NCBI RefSeq assembly: GCF_024220585.1
Contig: NZ_JAMXKF010000004.1
Span: 558,001-622,000, forward strand
Reading direction: 5' to 3'
Origin: Dyadobacter diqingensis
GTDB taxonomy: Bacteria; Bacteroidota; Bacteroidia; Cytophagales; Spirosomataceae
DNA length: 64,000 nucleotides
The position numbers were made by a program, and so were the translations under genes. Below, in pieces: positions 23,990 to 34,191 of the stretch (its first letter is position 1; every line of letters starts with the position of its first letter). The notes below the pieces were generated by a model that did not search any database, was not told where the DNA came from, and saw only the letters and a list, made by a program, of their open reading frames with translations.

Positions 23990-26725
23990 TTGAAATCTGC
24001 TGCGTCGATATTACTTGTTTTACTTTTGATATTCGGCTGTTCGCAGGAGCAGCCAAAACAGTTTACCATCGGATTTTCTCAGTGCACCGGTGCCGATAAC
24101 TGGCGTAAAACAATGCAGGAAAATATGCACCGGGAATTGTCCTTTCATCCCGAAATTAACTTTGTGATGAAAGACGCCGGCGGGCAAAGTACCCGACAGA
24201 TCGAACAGATCAAAGAACTCGTCGATCAAAAAGTCGACTTGCTGATTGTGTCGCCAAACGAGGCCAAACGCATCACACCGGCTGTCGAAAAAGCCTATGA
24301 AAGCGGTATTCCCGTGATTATTGTTGACAGAAAAACGACGTCGGATCAATACACTGCTTATGTCGGTGCTGAAAATGTGGAGGTTGGGCACACGGCCGGA
24401 ACTTATGCCAATACAGTGCTGAACGGGAAGGGAAATGTGGTTGAAATCAGCGAACTTCCCGGATCATCGGCGGATATCGATAGACATAAAGGTTTCATTG
24501 AAACGATCAAGCGTTTTCCGGGCATTCATCTGGTTGCCAAGCTGGATGGAGATTGGGATAAATATTCTTTCGAGGACGATTTGACGGACATATTAAAAAA
24601 AGAGCCAGCAATTGACTTTATCTTTTGTCAAAACGACCGAAGAGCTATCAGCGCATTTAAAATCTGCAAAAAACTCGGTCTTGAAAAAAGAATCAAAATT
24701 ATCGGTGTCGATGGGTTAAACGGCAAAAATGAAGGTATTGATCTCGTGGATCGCGATATTCTGAACGCAACGATCATTTATCCGACCGGTGGCGAAGAAT
24801 CCATCCGGACGGCAATCGCGATCCTGCAAAAACAACCTTTCAAACGCGAAAACCGTTTGCAAAGCACGCTGATTGATTCGTCCAATGTCAGGATCATGAA
24901 ACTTCAGAACGAGAAGGTAATCGCGCAACAGGAAGATATCGAAAGAAGGCAGCATAAAATTGAAGAGCAAAGGGCGATTTCTGAGAATCAGTCGGTTATT
25001 ATCTATGCTATTTCCTTTACGCTCGCCCTCGCGCTGCTTTTTGGAGCGCTGTCTTTTTATTCATTGCGGGAAAACAGAAAAATCAATAAACGGCTCGAAA
25101 AACAGAATCATGAAATATCAGATCAGCGAGATCAGATCACCCAATTGGCCGATAAATCCAGATTAGAACATGAAGCCAAATTGAAGTTTTTTACCAATAT
25201 CTCGCATGAATTCCGCACACCGCTGACCCTGATCCTGGCCCCGATCGAGGATTTACTCGGAAATGATAAAATCAAAGATTCGCTGATCAGACAGGAATTG
25301 ACCCTTATCCGAAAAAATACGCTGCGGTTATTAAGGCTCGTCAACCAGCTCATGGATTTCCGTAAAATTGAAGGGCAAAAAATGATGATCCGGGCAAGCG
25401 AGCAAAATCTGGTTGCCTTTATTCAGGATATCATGACTTCTTTTGAAAAAATAGCGTCAAAGCGTAAAATCGATTTCCGCCTGATTACCCCCGATCCTCA
25501 GATCATGGCCTGGTTTGACGCCAACATGCTCGATAAGGTTATTTTCAACCTGCTTTCCAATGCTTTCAAGTTTACAACCGACAAAGGACGTATATATATT
25601 CACGTGAAGACATCGTCCCCATCGCAAGCGCAGATCATCGTGGAAGACAACGGCGTCGGGATGACGACCTCGGAAGTACAGCATGCCTTTGAAATTTTTT
25701 ACCAGGGTGAAGGAAGTTATAAAGCCCTCGGAACCGGTCTGGGGCTTGCCCTGTCCAAAGAGCTGATCAATTTGCATCATGGTGAAATTTCCGTTCAAAG
25801 CGAGCGCGGCAAGGAAACCCGTTTCACGATAGTACTTCCGTTGGGAAGCAGTCATTTTCAGGAAAGTGAGTTATGGAATGAACCAACGGAGGAAATTTCT
25901 CTTGTGAGGAATATGGAGCCCGCCGAAGAGCCGGCCCCTGAAACCTCAGAACTTGACGCCGGTACGCATCACGAACAAACGGTATTATTGATCGAAGACA
26001 ATGAGGATTTGATACGTCTGGTAGAACAGAAATTGCAAAGCAGCTATTTCGTTGTCAAAGCCGCCGATGGCGAAGAGGGCTTAAAGCTTGCCTTTGATCA
26101 AATTCCTGACCTCATAGTCTGTGATATCATGCTTCCGGGAAAAGACGGACTTAGCGTGGCTTCGGTATTGAAATCTGATTTCCGGACATCACACATTCCG
26201 ATCATTCTGCTGACTGCCAAAAACACGACGGAGCAACAAATTGAAGGAATTCAGACCGGTGTGGACGCCTATATCACGAAACCGTTCAATCTGCAATACG
26301 TCGAAGAAGTTATTAAAACGTTGCTAAAAAACCGTTCGCTTTTACGCGAGCATTATACCAGCGAACTTCCTTTGGAAACCACGCAGGTCAACAATCCCAA
26401 TAAGCTCGACAAAAAATTCGTAACGGAATTTACAGCCTACATCGAACAGCATTACGGCAACTCGGATCTGAATGTTGAAGAAATCGGTCGCGACCTGGGG
26501 ATGTCCAGGGTGCAGCTGTATCGAAAAGTCAAGGCCTTGCTGGGTTTCAGCGTCAACGAATACATCCAGCAAGTACGCCTGAACAAGGCCCGTTTTTTAC
26601 TGAGACGCAACGACCTCACCGTCGCCGACATCGCTTACAGCGTCGGATTTTCGTCCCCGACTTATTTCTCCACGGCCTTCAAAGCCAAATACAATCAAAC
26701 ACCGCTGGAATATAAGAACAGCTGA
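23990..26725 (+). CDS. Hybrid two-component sensor-regulator with sugar-binding sensor (fructose type)
   Basis: A 911-residue one-protein signalling chain. A TTG start is chosen because only it includes the hydrophobic N-terminus (SILLVLLLIFGC). Residues about 26-305 are a periplasmic binding protein-like domain (FTIGFSQCTGADNWRKTM, LIVSPNEAKRITPAVE, VIIVDRKT), not the usual propeller. A membrane helix is near 337-358. The kinase has His406 (NISHEFRTPLTL), an N box and GTGLGLALSKELI. The receiver phosphoacceptor is Asp712 (VCDIMLPGKDG). The last 105 residues are an AraC-type HTH. This is the architecture of BT1754, the fructose sensor of Bacteroides thetaiotaomicron, and the genes downstream agree. 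It should activate the fructan operon. Confidence 0.93.
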   Translation: MKSAASILLVLLLIFGCSQEQPKQFTIGFSQCTGADNWRKTMQENMHRELSFHPEINFVMKDAGGQSTRQIEQIKELVDQKVDLLIVSPNEAKRITPAVEKAYESGIPVIIVDRKTTSDQYTAYVGAENVEVGHTAGTYANTVLNGKGNVVEISELPGSSADIDRHKGFIETIKRFPGIHLVAKLDGDWDKYSFEDDLTDILKKEPAIDFIFCQNDRRAISAFKICKKLGLEKRIKIIGVDGLNGKNEGIDLVDRDILNATIIYPTGGEESIRTAIAILQKQPFKRENRLQSTLIDSSNVRIMKLQNEKVIAQQEDIERRQHKIEEQRAISENQSVIIYAISFTLALALLFGALSFYSLRENRKINKRLEKQNHEISDQRDQITQLADKSRLEHEAKLKFFTNISHEFRTPLTLILAPIEDLLGNDKIKDSLIRQELTLIRKNTLRLLRLVNQLMDFRKIEGQKMMIRASEQNLVAFIQDIMTSFEKIASKRKIDFRLITPDPQIMAWFDANMLDKVIFNLLSNAFKFTTDKGRIYIHVKTSSPSQAQIIVEDNGVGMTTSEVQHAFEIFYQGEGSYKALGTGLGLALSKELINLHHGEISVQSERGKETRFTIVLPLGSSHFQESELWNEPTEEISLVRNMEPAEEPAPETSELDAGTHHEQTVLLIEDNEDLIRLVEQKLQSSYFVVKAADGEEGLKLAFDQIPDLIVCDIMLPGKDGLSVASVLKSDFRTSHIPIILLTAKNTTEQQIEGIQTGVDAYITKPFNLQYVEEVIKTLLKNRSLLREHYTSELPLETTQVNNPNKLDKKFVTEFTAYIEQHYGNSDLNVEEIGRDLGMSRVQLYRKVKALLGFSVNEYIQQVRLNKARFLLRRNDLTVADIAYSVGFSSPTYFSTAFKAKYNQTPLEYKNS

Positions 26726-26790
26726 TCCTTTCAATTTTGTTTCATCCATTCTTTGCATTGTACTATTTTTTAAAACCGGGGCGATCCGTA

Positions 26791-26910
26791 TGTATCAATT
26801 TTTAAACTTCGTGTATCAAAATTGAAATAACGGGTTAACAATTTTTCCTTGAATTTGTTCTAAAACACTCATTTTCATTAAAATACCGCGAAAAGGTTAC
26901 ACTGTATCAA
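26791..26910 (+). promoter_or_regulatory. Three TGTATCAA repeats, probable regulator binding region
   Basis: TGTATCAA occurs at 26791-26798, 26812-26819 and 26903-26910. The first two are 21 bases apart, two helical turns; the third is 91 bases further. Each is followed by a related AT-rich tail (consensus N2-TT-N-AA). All lie in the 265-base gap between the sensor gene and the operon it should control. Direct repeats are expected for AraC-type DNA binding domains. Confidence 0.6.
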
Positions 26911-26961
26911 ACTTTAACTTTTTTGATATATTATTTAGTTATTCAAAGTAGCCCGCGGCCG

Positions 26962-26969
26962 TAGTTTTG
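26962..26969 (+). promoter_or_regulatory. -7 box of fructan operon promoter
   Basis: TAGTTTTG, an exact TAnnTTTG match, 21 bases before the ATG at 26991. There is no TTG at the -33 distance, which fits a promoter that needs an activator. Confidence 0.55.
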
Positions 26970-26990
26970 ACAAAAAAATCAGAACTACGA

Positions 26991-28313
26991 ATGAAAAACA
27001 GCAAAGTATTAGTTTGGTCAATCGTTGTGGCATTGGGAGGTTTCCTCTTTGGATTTGACACGGCGGTGATCTCGGGAGCGGAAAAAGCAATCCAGATCCT
27101 ATGGCAGCTCAGCGCGGTTGAGCACGGATTCACAGTTTCCATAGCACTTATAGGTACCGTCCTTGGCGCGATGTTAGGCGGGATTCCGGCCGACAGACTG
27201 GGCCGTAAACAAACATTGTTCTGGATAGCGGTATTGTACCTGGTATCTTCACTCGGTTCCGCACTTGCCCACGACTGGTACTTATTCCTTTTGTTCCGTT
27301 TTATGGGCGGCCTGGGCGTCGGTGCTTCATCGGTAGCGGCTCCGATGTATATCTCCGAAATCTCACCAGCGCGTTCACGTGGTAAAATGGTTGGACTGTT
27401 TCAGTTCAATGTCGTGTTCGGGATTCTGATTGCCTATTTCTCAAACTATTTCATGCAGGATATGGGCGAAAACGCCTGGCGCTGGATGCTGGGGATACAG
27501 GCGCTTCCGTCTCTTATTTTCCTGCTGGCTATTTTGTATGTCCCTGAAAGTCCGCGCTGGCTTATCATGAAAAAAGGAAAAGTGGATGAAGCCCGCGAGA
27601 TACTGGAATTAATAGACGCTGAAACCAGCGAGGAAACACTTTCCGATATTCTGGCCACTACAAAAAGTACGCAGAGTCAGCCAAAGGCAAAACTCTTTTC
27701 AGCCAAATACAAATCACCAGTCGGCCTGGCGATCATGTTCGCGATTTTCAATCAGGTTTCCGGTATCAACGCCATTATCTATTACAGTCCCCGCATTTTT
27801 GAAATGACCGGACTCGGTACAAAATCAGCCTTTTTATCCTCTGCCGGCATCGGATTTGTGAATTTTGCATTTACGCTGCTCGCCATCAATTTTATCGATC
27901 GTTTTGGCAGAAGAACCTTAATGCTTATCGGTTCCGTTGGCTTGATCATAACACTCAGTCTTGTTGCCAGAGCCTTCTTTATTCAGGATTTCACAGGCGT
28001 TCCGGTTTTCCTTTTTGTTTACATCGCCTTCTTCGCTTTTTCCCAGGGCGCTGTGATCTGGGTATTTATTTCCGAGATTTTCCCCAATGAAGTCAGAGCC
28101 AACGGCCAGGCGCTCGGAAGTTTCACCCACTGGTTTATGGCTGCACTGGTCGCTTTCTCCTTCCCCATTATTGCAGAATATCTCGGCGGCGGCATCACGT
28201 TCTCCTTTTTCGCAGTAATGATGGTGCTCCAACTGGTTTTTGTCTGGCGGGTTATGCCGGAAACAAAAGGCACGTCCTTGGAGCGACTTGAAAAAACAAT
28301 GGTTTTACACTAA
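26991..28313 (+). CDS. Sugar/proton MFS symporter, probable fructose importer
   Basis: 440 residues from the ATG at 26991; the frame could extend to a TTG at 26967, but that TTG is part of the -7 box. Twelve membrane helices and the sugar porter signatures are present: GGFLFGFDTAVISG in helix 1, DRLGRKQ in loop 2-3, RFMGGLGVGASS, PESPRWL at the end of helix 6, QVSGINAIIYYSP in helix 7, DRFGRRT in loop 8-9 and PETKGTSLE at the end. It should carry a monosaccharide across the inner membrane. Its place between the fructose sensor and the fructokinase, 17 bases before the latter, points to fructose. Confidence 0.93.
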   Translation: MKNSKVLVWSIVVALGGFLFGFDTAVISGAEKAIQILWQLSAVEHGFTVSIALIGTVLGAMLGGIPADRLGRKQTLFWIAVLYLVSSLGSALAHDWYLFLLFRFMGGLGVGASSVAAPMYISEISPARSRGKMVGLFQFNVVFGILIAYFSNYFMQDMGENAWRWMLGIQALPSLIFLLAILYVPESPRWLIMKKGKVDEAREILELIDAETSEETLSDILATTKSTQSQPKAKLFSAKYKSPVGLAIMFAIFNQVSGINAIIYYSPRIFEMTGLGTKSAFLSSAGIGFVNFAFTLLAINFIDRFGRRTLMLIGSVGLIITLSLVARAFFIQDFTGVPVFLFVYIAFFAFSQGAVIWVFISEIFPNEVRANGQALGSFTHWFMAALVAFSFPIIAEYLGGGITFSFFAVMMVLQLVFVWRVMPETKGTSLERLEKTMVLH

Positions 28314-28330
28314 TCCAACCCACAAAACAT

Positions 28331-29212
28331 ATGACACCTGCAATCGTAATCTTCGGTGAAATGTTATGGGACATGCTCCCCTCAGGCAAACAGCCCGGCG
28401 GTGCGCCCATGAACGTAGCCATTCATTTAAAAAACTTCGGATTAAACCCAGCCTTCATCAGCCGTGTGGGCACAGATGACCTGGGTGTTGAACTCACCGA
28501 TTATCTGAATCGCAAAGGCTTATCGACCGAATATGTACAGGTCGGCGAAACGCACCTGACCGGCATAGTAAAGGTTAACCTGACCGATAAGACCGAAGTA
28601 GCCTATAAAATTGTGCAGCCCGTTGCCTGGGATTATATCCAGCCCGATCAAAAAACGACGGAGCTGGTCGAAAAATCTGAGGTTTTCCTGTACGGAAGTC
28701 TGGCTGTGCGCAATCAGCAAACGAAAGAAACGCTTTACAATTTACTGGAAAAAGCCCGGCTTAAAGTTTTTGATGTAAACCTGCGCCCGCCGCACTATGA
28801 CCGCGCTACCATCGAATACCTGATGGGTAAAGCGGATATCGTTAAAGTCAATGAACATGAACTTAGCATTGTAGCTGGCTGGTACGGCATACTTCCGGAT
28901 ACCCAAACGCAGATGAAATTTCTGGCTGATAAGTTCGACCTCCAAATGATCTGTCTGACACTTGGCGCTGCCGGAGCCATGGTTCTGGACGCAGATGGCT
29001 TTACGAGCCAAGGTGGTTATGAAGTAGAAGTGCAGGATACCATCGGCAGCGGCGACTCGTTTCTGGCCATGTTCCTTAAACACATGCTGGCAGGCTCGTC
29101 CGTTGCGATAGCTCTGAAAAATGCCTGCGCAGTGGGCGCGCTCGTAGCAACCTACCAGGGCGCCACTCCTTCGATTTCAGAATACGAACTTGAAAAATTC
29201 CTGAGTAACTAA
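28331..29212 (+). CDS. PfkB family fructokinase
   Basis: A 293-residue ribokinase-like sugar kinase. The N-terminal FGEMLWDMLPSGKQPGGAPMN holds the sugar-binding GG motif. DTIGSGDSFLAMF carries the catalytic base Asp242 and anion hole. The length and the WDMLP segment are typical of bacterial fructokinases related to BT1757. It should phosphorylate incoming fructose to fructose 6-phosphate in the cytoplasm. It lies 17 bases after the MFS gene and 19 before susC, inside one operon. Confidence 0.92.
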   Translation: MTPAIVIFGEMLWDMLPSGKQPGGAPMNVAIHLKNFGLNPAFISRVGTDDLGVELTDYLNRKGLSTEYVQVGETHLTGIVKVNLTDKTEVAYKIVQPVAWDYIQPDQKTTELVEKSEVFLYGSLAVRNQQTKETLYNLLEKARLKVFDVNLRPPHYDRATIEYLMGKADIVKVNEHELSIVAGWYGILPDTQTQMKFLADKFDLQMICLTLGAAGAMVLDADGFTSQGGYEVEVQDTIGSGDSFLAMFLKHMLAGSSVAIALKNACAVGALVATYQGATPSISEYELEKFLSN

Positions 29213-29231
29213 TCGATCAACTTATACATCT

Positions 29232-32200
29232 ATGAAAAAACAACTACAACTGGTGGTACTGTCCATCCTGTGCTCCATACAGATAGTCTGGGCACAAACC
29301 AAAAGTACCGTCACCGGTACCGTAAAGGCCTCCGACGGGTTAACATTGCCAGGTGTCAGCATCCTTGAAAAAGGTACAACAAACGGCGCCATCACGGATG
29401 TGGACGGAAAATACTCGATTTCTGTTTCCGGAACGGCAACGCTGGTATTTTCCTATGTGGGAATGATTGCGCAGGAACTTCCGGCAGGTAACAATTCCAA
29501 ACTGGATGTGACGCTGGAATACGATTCCAAGAATCTTGGTGAGGTTGTGGTGGTGGGTTATACTTCTTCCAAAAAAGAAGATTTAACCGGAGCGATCGCG
29601 GTCGTTGATATGGCGCCGCTTAAAAATATCAGTTCAGGAAACCCGATGCAGGCATTGCAGGGCCGCGTACCCGGATTGTATATTGAAAAGACCGGCTCAC
29701 CAAACGGGACCAATTCCAGAATCCTGATACGTGGTGCCAACACGCTGGGAAACACCGACCCGCTTTACATTATTGACGGTGTACCCACGAAGAGACCGGA
29801 AGTTTTCCAGGGATTAAATCCCAATTCCATCGAATCGATCCAGGTTTTGAAAGATGCCTCAGCCTCATCGATTTACGGATCGAGAGCATCCAATGGGGTC
29901 ATTATTGTGACGACAAAAAATGGTGCAAATTCCAACGGAAAGATTAATATCGATTTCAACAGCAGTATTTCTGCCCAGTCTGAAAAATACGCACGGTTTA
30001 AAATGCTTAATTCAGTGGACAGAGGACGTGCTTTATGGCGTGCATCCGTTAACGATGGTGTAAATCCGGAAGATGGTTATGGCGCATTGTACGCATTTGA
30101 CTGGAACAAAGACTTTAAAAATCCGGTGTTGAACAGCGTAAAAGTTCAGCCGTTTGTTGGAGGTAATCAAAACATGCCGGCCGGTGATACGGATTGGCAG
30201 AAAGAAGTGTACAAAACCGGTATTGTTACCAACAATGAACTGACCATTTCGGGAGGAACAAAAAACTCATCCTTACAGGTTAACCTGGGTTACTTCAAAA
30301 ACACGGGCATGTTACGGTTTACAGATTATGAAAAAATCAGCGGCCGTATCAATGCCCTGACAAGCGCTTTTGACGGAAAACTGAAAATCGGCGCAAACGT
30401 GCAGCTCGCTACTTCCAACGAAACGCTTGCGTCTACGGATATTGGCGGTGCGCTTACACCAGGTCTGGCAGTGACACTTGCCCCGACAATTCCGGTATAT
30501 GCCAAAGACGGTTCCTGGGGTGGCGCGATCGGGTCAGGGTATTCCGACAGAAACAACCCGCTTCACATGCAGGATATTAACAAATGGGACAACACCCAAC
30601 GGCTGACGCTTTTTGGCAATGTCTTTGTTGAAATTCAGCCGTTGAAAAACTTTTTCCTGAAAACAAGTCTCGGTGCTGATAACGCCAATTATCGATTCAA
30701 AAATATCGAACAAGCTTTCGAAGAAGGATCCTTCGGACGTACCAGCAACAGTTTAACGCTTGACGAAAACCGCTATTTGAGTTTAACATGGTCAAATACT
30801 GCCAGATATAACCTGGATCTTGGCGACCATCACCTCAAATTCCTGGTCGGTGTTGAGGCGATCAAAAATAATTCAGATTATCAGATTGCAAGAAAAGAAG
30901 GTTTTGCCGTACAAACAGAAGATTACTTTGTGCTGAATGCAGGTACCGGCAATACGAACGTAACCGGCACAGGATCCGGAAGCCGATTACTGTCACAATT
31001 CGCCAGAGTTGATTATGGCTTTTCCGACAGATACCTGGCCGCAGTAACGATCCGCCGTGATGGTTCTTCTCGTTTTGGCAGCGAAAACGCATATGGTATT
31101 TTCCCGGCAGCTTCGGTTGGATGGAGAATTGACAAAGAGAATTTCTTCAAAAATGTGAAGAAAATAAGTAACCTGAAACTAAGAGCAGGCGTTGGCCGCG
31201 TAGGAAACCAGGAGATCGGAGATCTTGCCCGCTTCGGCTTGTACGATACCCGTTACGGAACAAGACAATCGCAATTTTCTAATGGCCATAACAGCTTTTT
31301 TGACCAATATTATAACATAGGAACGGCTTATGACCTTAATGGCGCTAACACGGGCAACCTACCGTCAGGTATCGTCTCAATACAGGGTGCCAATCCAAAC
31401 CTGAAATGGGAAAGTACAAACGAAGCAAACGTCGGTGTTGATTTTGGCTTCCTTGACGGAAGTATCCAGGGTTCCTTCGATTATTTCACCCGCAAAACCA
31501 GCGACATCCTCATCACCCCTCCTATTGCCTCCGCCGTCGGCGAAGGACAATTAAAAGTTGTTAATGGTGCGGCTAAATCAAACCGTGGTTTTGAACTATC
31601 GCTGGGTTATTACGCAAAACCAAAAGGCGATTTCACTTACAACGTCATGGCCGGTATCAGTCGGTTCAGAGATAAAATCACCGAATTGCCGGAAGAGGTA
31701 AGAGCTGCGTATGCAGGAAATGTAACAAACACGATCCTGGGCCACTCACAGTTTGACTTATTTGGCTACAAAACCAACGGTCTTTTCCAGAACCAGCAGG
31801 AAGTAGACGCCGCTCCGACACAGGTTGGTGCGGGTCCAGGAAGAATCCGCTATGTGGATACCAACGGAGACGGAAGAATCGATGATCTTGACCGCGTATT
31901 TTTCGGAACAACATTACCTGCATTTGAATACAACCTGAAAGTTGAAGTGTTTTACAAAAACTTTGACCTGTCAGTTTTTGGTTCAGGTATCGCCGGCAGA
32001 AAAGGATTTGACTCTTACACGTTTTACAACAATTTCATAAGAGGACGTGATAACGTTGGTCCTGGTGTATTTGACGCCTGGTCGACAACCAATACGGGTT
32101 CAAAAATTCCTGCCCTGTCGTTGTCCGATGCTAATAATGAAACCCGTACGTCGGATTATTTCAATGTGAACACATCCTATTTCAAGCTGAGAAACATCCA

Positions 32201-32390
32201 GCTGGGTTATGCAATCAATTCTGAGTTTGTCCAAAAAATAAAGTTGCAACGCATCCGGGTTTATCTGATGGCGGAGAACCTTTTCCTGATTAAGTCGAAA
32301 AGCTTCCTCGGACCAGATCCTGAACGCATGGACATCAACGCGATCCCGATTCCACGTACGCTTACCGTTGGACTAAATGTTTCATTCTAA
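29232..32390 (+). CDS. SusC-like TonB-dependent transporter of the fructan locus
   Basis: A 1052-residue transporter with a signal peptide ending IVWAQ. A carboxypeptidase-regulatory-like domain spans about residues 26-100 (STVTGTVKASDGLTLPGVS). The plug contains LQGRVPGLYIEKTG, LYIIDGVPT and SIQVLKDASASSIYGSRASNGVI. The barrel ends LTVGLNVSF. There is no STN domain, so regulation is by the hybrid sensor, not by a FecR. It should import fructo-oligosaccharides with the SusD protein encoded 13 bases later. Confidence 0.95.
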   Translation: MKKQLQLVVLSILCSIQIVWAQTKSTVTGTVKASDGLTLPGVSILEKGTTNGAITDVDGKYSISVSGTATLVFSYVGMIAQELPAGNNSKLDVTLEYDSKNLGEVVVVGYTSSKKEDLTGAIAVVDMAPLKNISSGNPMQALQGRVPGLYIEKTGSPNGTNSRILIRGANTLGNTDPLYIIDGVPTKRPEVFQGLNPNSIESIQVLKDASASSIYGSRASNGVIIVTTKNGANSNGKINIDFNSSISAQSEKYARFKMLNSVDRGRALWRASVNDGVNPEDGYGALYAFDWNKDFKNPVLNSVKVQPFVGGNQNMPAGDTDWQKEVYKTGIVTNNELTISGGTKNSSLQVNLGYFKNTGMLRFTDYEKISGRINALTSAFDGKLKIGANVQLATSNETLASTDIGGALTPGLAVTLAPTIPVYAKDGSWGGAIGSGYSDRNNPLHMQDINKWDNTQRLTLFGNVFVEIQPLKNFFLKTSLGADNANYRFKNIEQAFEEGSFGRTSNSLTLDENRYLSLTWSNTARYNLDLGDHHLKFLVGVEAIKNNSDYQIARKEGFAVQTEDYFVLNAGTGNTNVTGTGSGSRLLSQFARVDYGFSDRYLAAVTIRRDGSSRFGSENAYGIFPAASVGWRIDKENFFKNVKKISNLKLRAGVGRVGNQEIGDLARFGLYDTRYGTRQSQFSNGHNSFFDQYYNIGTAYDLNGANTGNLPSGIVSIQGANPNLKWESTNEANVGVDFGFLDGSIQGSFDYFTRKTSDILITPPIASAVGEGQLKVVNGAAKSNRGFELSLGYYAKPKGDFTYNVMAGISRFRDKITELPEEVRAAYAGNVTNTILGHSQFDLFGYKTNGLFQNQQEVDAAPTQVGAGPGRIRYVDTNGDGRIDDLDRVFFGTTLPAFEYNLKVEVFYKNFDLSVFGSGIAGRKGFDSYTFYNNFIRGRDNVGPGVFDAWSTTNTGSKIPALSLSDANNETRTSDYFNVNTSYFKLRNIQLGYAINSEFVQKIKLQRIRVYLMAENLFLIKSKSFLGPDPERMDINAIPIPRTLTVGLNVSF

Positions 32391-32403
32391 TTCTTTCCGA
32401 ACA

Positions 32404-34113
32404 ATGAAAAATAAACTTATATATCCGTTAGTACTCGCTGGCAGTTTGATGATAGCCACCTCCTGCAAGGATTATCTTGAATACGAACCACAGGGATTGT
32501 TGTCTTCCGACAACGTAAAATCTGCGTCCGCCGCTGAATCACTGGTTACTGCCGCTTATGCCGGTATTGGCAATGATGAAATGATCGGCCCAATGACCAG
32601 CATGTGGGTGTACGGAAGTGTCCGTTCAGATGATGCTTACAAAGGCGGCGGCGGTGTTTCCGATGTTGCGGAAGTTGATTTTTATGAACATTACAATCTG
32701 ACAAGACCGGACCTGACCTTTATGCATCCGTACACCTGGGAAAATTTCTACAAAGCCATTTCCAGAGCAAATGCAGCGTTGACCAGTCTGGATGCTTTGA
32801 ACGAGGCAGAATTTCCGTTAAAAAAGACGCGTCAGGCTGAAATGCGTTTTCTGCGGGGCCATTCTCATTTTATGTTGAAAATGCTGTTTAAAAATATTCC
32901 TTACATCACGGAAACCCTGACCAGTGAGGATATCTTGAAAGAGTCAAACGTTCGGTACAAAAACGACGAGTTATGGAATAAAATCGGAGAGGATTTCCAG
33001 TTTGCCATTGATAACCTGCCGCAGAAACAAAGCCAGGTTGGTCGTGCAAATAAATTATCGGCAGCGGCATATCTTGCAAAACTAAGGTTATTCCAGGCTT
33101 ATGAGCAGGATGATAATCACAAGGTGACGAATATCAACAAAACAAGATTGCAGGAAGTTGTGACCCTGACGCAACAGGTTATCGCCTCGGGACAATACAG
33201 CCTGCAACCCGATTTCGCAGAAAACTTTATTGCAGAAACAGAAAATGGCCCTGAATCAATTTTTGCGATCCAGTACTCGATCAACGATGGTACAGCCGCA
33301 GGCAGATTAAGTTACGTAACCGGATTAAATTATCCCCACGGAGCTCCGCAATACGGATGCTGCGGGTTCCACCAGCCTAGTCAGAATTTGGCCAACGCGT
33401 ATAAAACCGATGCAAACGGTTTGCCCTTGTTTGACACGTTTAACGAAAAAAATGTTGATTTCAATACCGAAACCGTTGATCCGCGGGTAGACCATACCAT
33501 CGGAATCGATGGCCACCCGTACAAATATGATGCTACAAAGCCATTCAGCAACAGCTGGATCCGCGACCCGGGCGTTTATGGATTTTTCCATACCATGAAA
33601 GAACAGCAGCTGGCTACAAGTGCATCGTATCATAAAGAAGGTCCGTTTATCGGGTCATCAAAAAACATAGATATCATCCGTTACGACGATGTTTTACTGA
33701 TTCAGGCAGAAGCATACATTGAGCTCGGGCAGCAGGAACTTGCACTACCCTTGATCAATCAGATCAGGAGAAGAGCGGCTGCGAGCACGGGAAGATTGAA
33801 AAAAGTGGACGGAACACTGCCTTCAAAATACAACATCAAAGAATATGCTGCCGGCTGGACACAGGATTTTGCGAGAAAAGCGCTGCAATGGGAAAGACGA
33901 TTGGAATTTGCGACAGAAAGTCCACGATTCTTTGACCTGGTCCGCTGGGGCATAGCAGAAAAGACACTGAACGCCTACATCGACAAGGAAAAGACGAGAA
34001 GACCGTTTTTAGCCACGGCGAAATTCACTGCCGGAAGGGATGAATATCTTCCCATTCCACAACGGGAGATCAGTTTCACAAAAGGACTTTACAAACAGAA
34101 TCCGGGATTCTAA
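32404..34113 (+). CDS. SusD-like fructan-binding lipoprotein
   Basis: 569 residues from the ATG at 32404; the frame reaches back to 32377 but that would overlap susC and spoil the signal. The lipobox is MIATSC with Cys21, followed by KDYLEYEPQG. The N-terminal SusD_N region and C-terminal SusD/RagB region are both present (RFLRGHSHFMLKMLF, ESIFAIQYS, WERRLEFATESPRFFDLVRWG, YLPIPQREI). It should cap the SusC barrel and bind the fructan at the surface. A 10-base hairpin follows its stop before the GH32 gene. Confidence 0.95.
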   Translation: MKNKLIYPLVLAGSLMIATSCKDYLEYEPQGLLSSDNVKSASAAESLVTAAYAGIGNDEMIGPMTSMWVYGSVRSDDAYKGGGGVSDVAEVDFYEHYNLTRPDLTFMHPYTWENFYKAISRANAALTSLDALNEAEFPLKKTRQAEMRFLRGHSHFMLKMLFKNIPYITETLTSEDILKESNVRYKNDELWNKIGEDFQFAIDNLPQKQSQVGRANKLSAAAYLAKLRLFQAYEQDDNHKVTNINKTRLQEVVTLTQQVIASGQYSLQPDFAENFIAETENGPESIFAIQYSINDGTAAGRLSYVTGLNYPHGAPQYGCCGFHQPSQNLANAYKTDANGLPLFDTFNEKNVDFNTETVDPRVDHTIGIDGHPYKYDATKPFSNSWIRDPGVYGFFHTMKEQQLATSASYHKEGPFIGSSKNIDIIRYDDVLLIQAEAYIELGQQELALPLINQIRRRAAASTGRLKKVDGTLPSKYNIKEYAAGWTQDFARKALQWERRLEFATESPRFFDLVRWGIAEKTLNAYIDKEKTRRPFLATAKFTAGRDEYLPIPQREISFTKGLYKQNPGF

Positions 34114-34121
34114 ACTAAACG

Positions 34122-34153
34122 CAGGACTGCATTCGGAAACAGGTGCAGTCCTG
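34122..34153 (+). promoter_or_regulatory. Intra-operon hairpin after susD
   Basis: CAGGACTGCA and TGCAGTCCTG, perfect 10-base arms with a 12-base loop, no T run. Likely an mRNA stability or processing element that separates susCD from the GH32 gene. Confidence 0.65.
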
Positions 34154-34191
34154 TCCTACGCTCACCAATCTATAAACTTAAATCCTAAATC

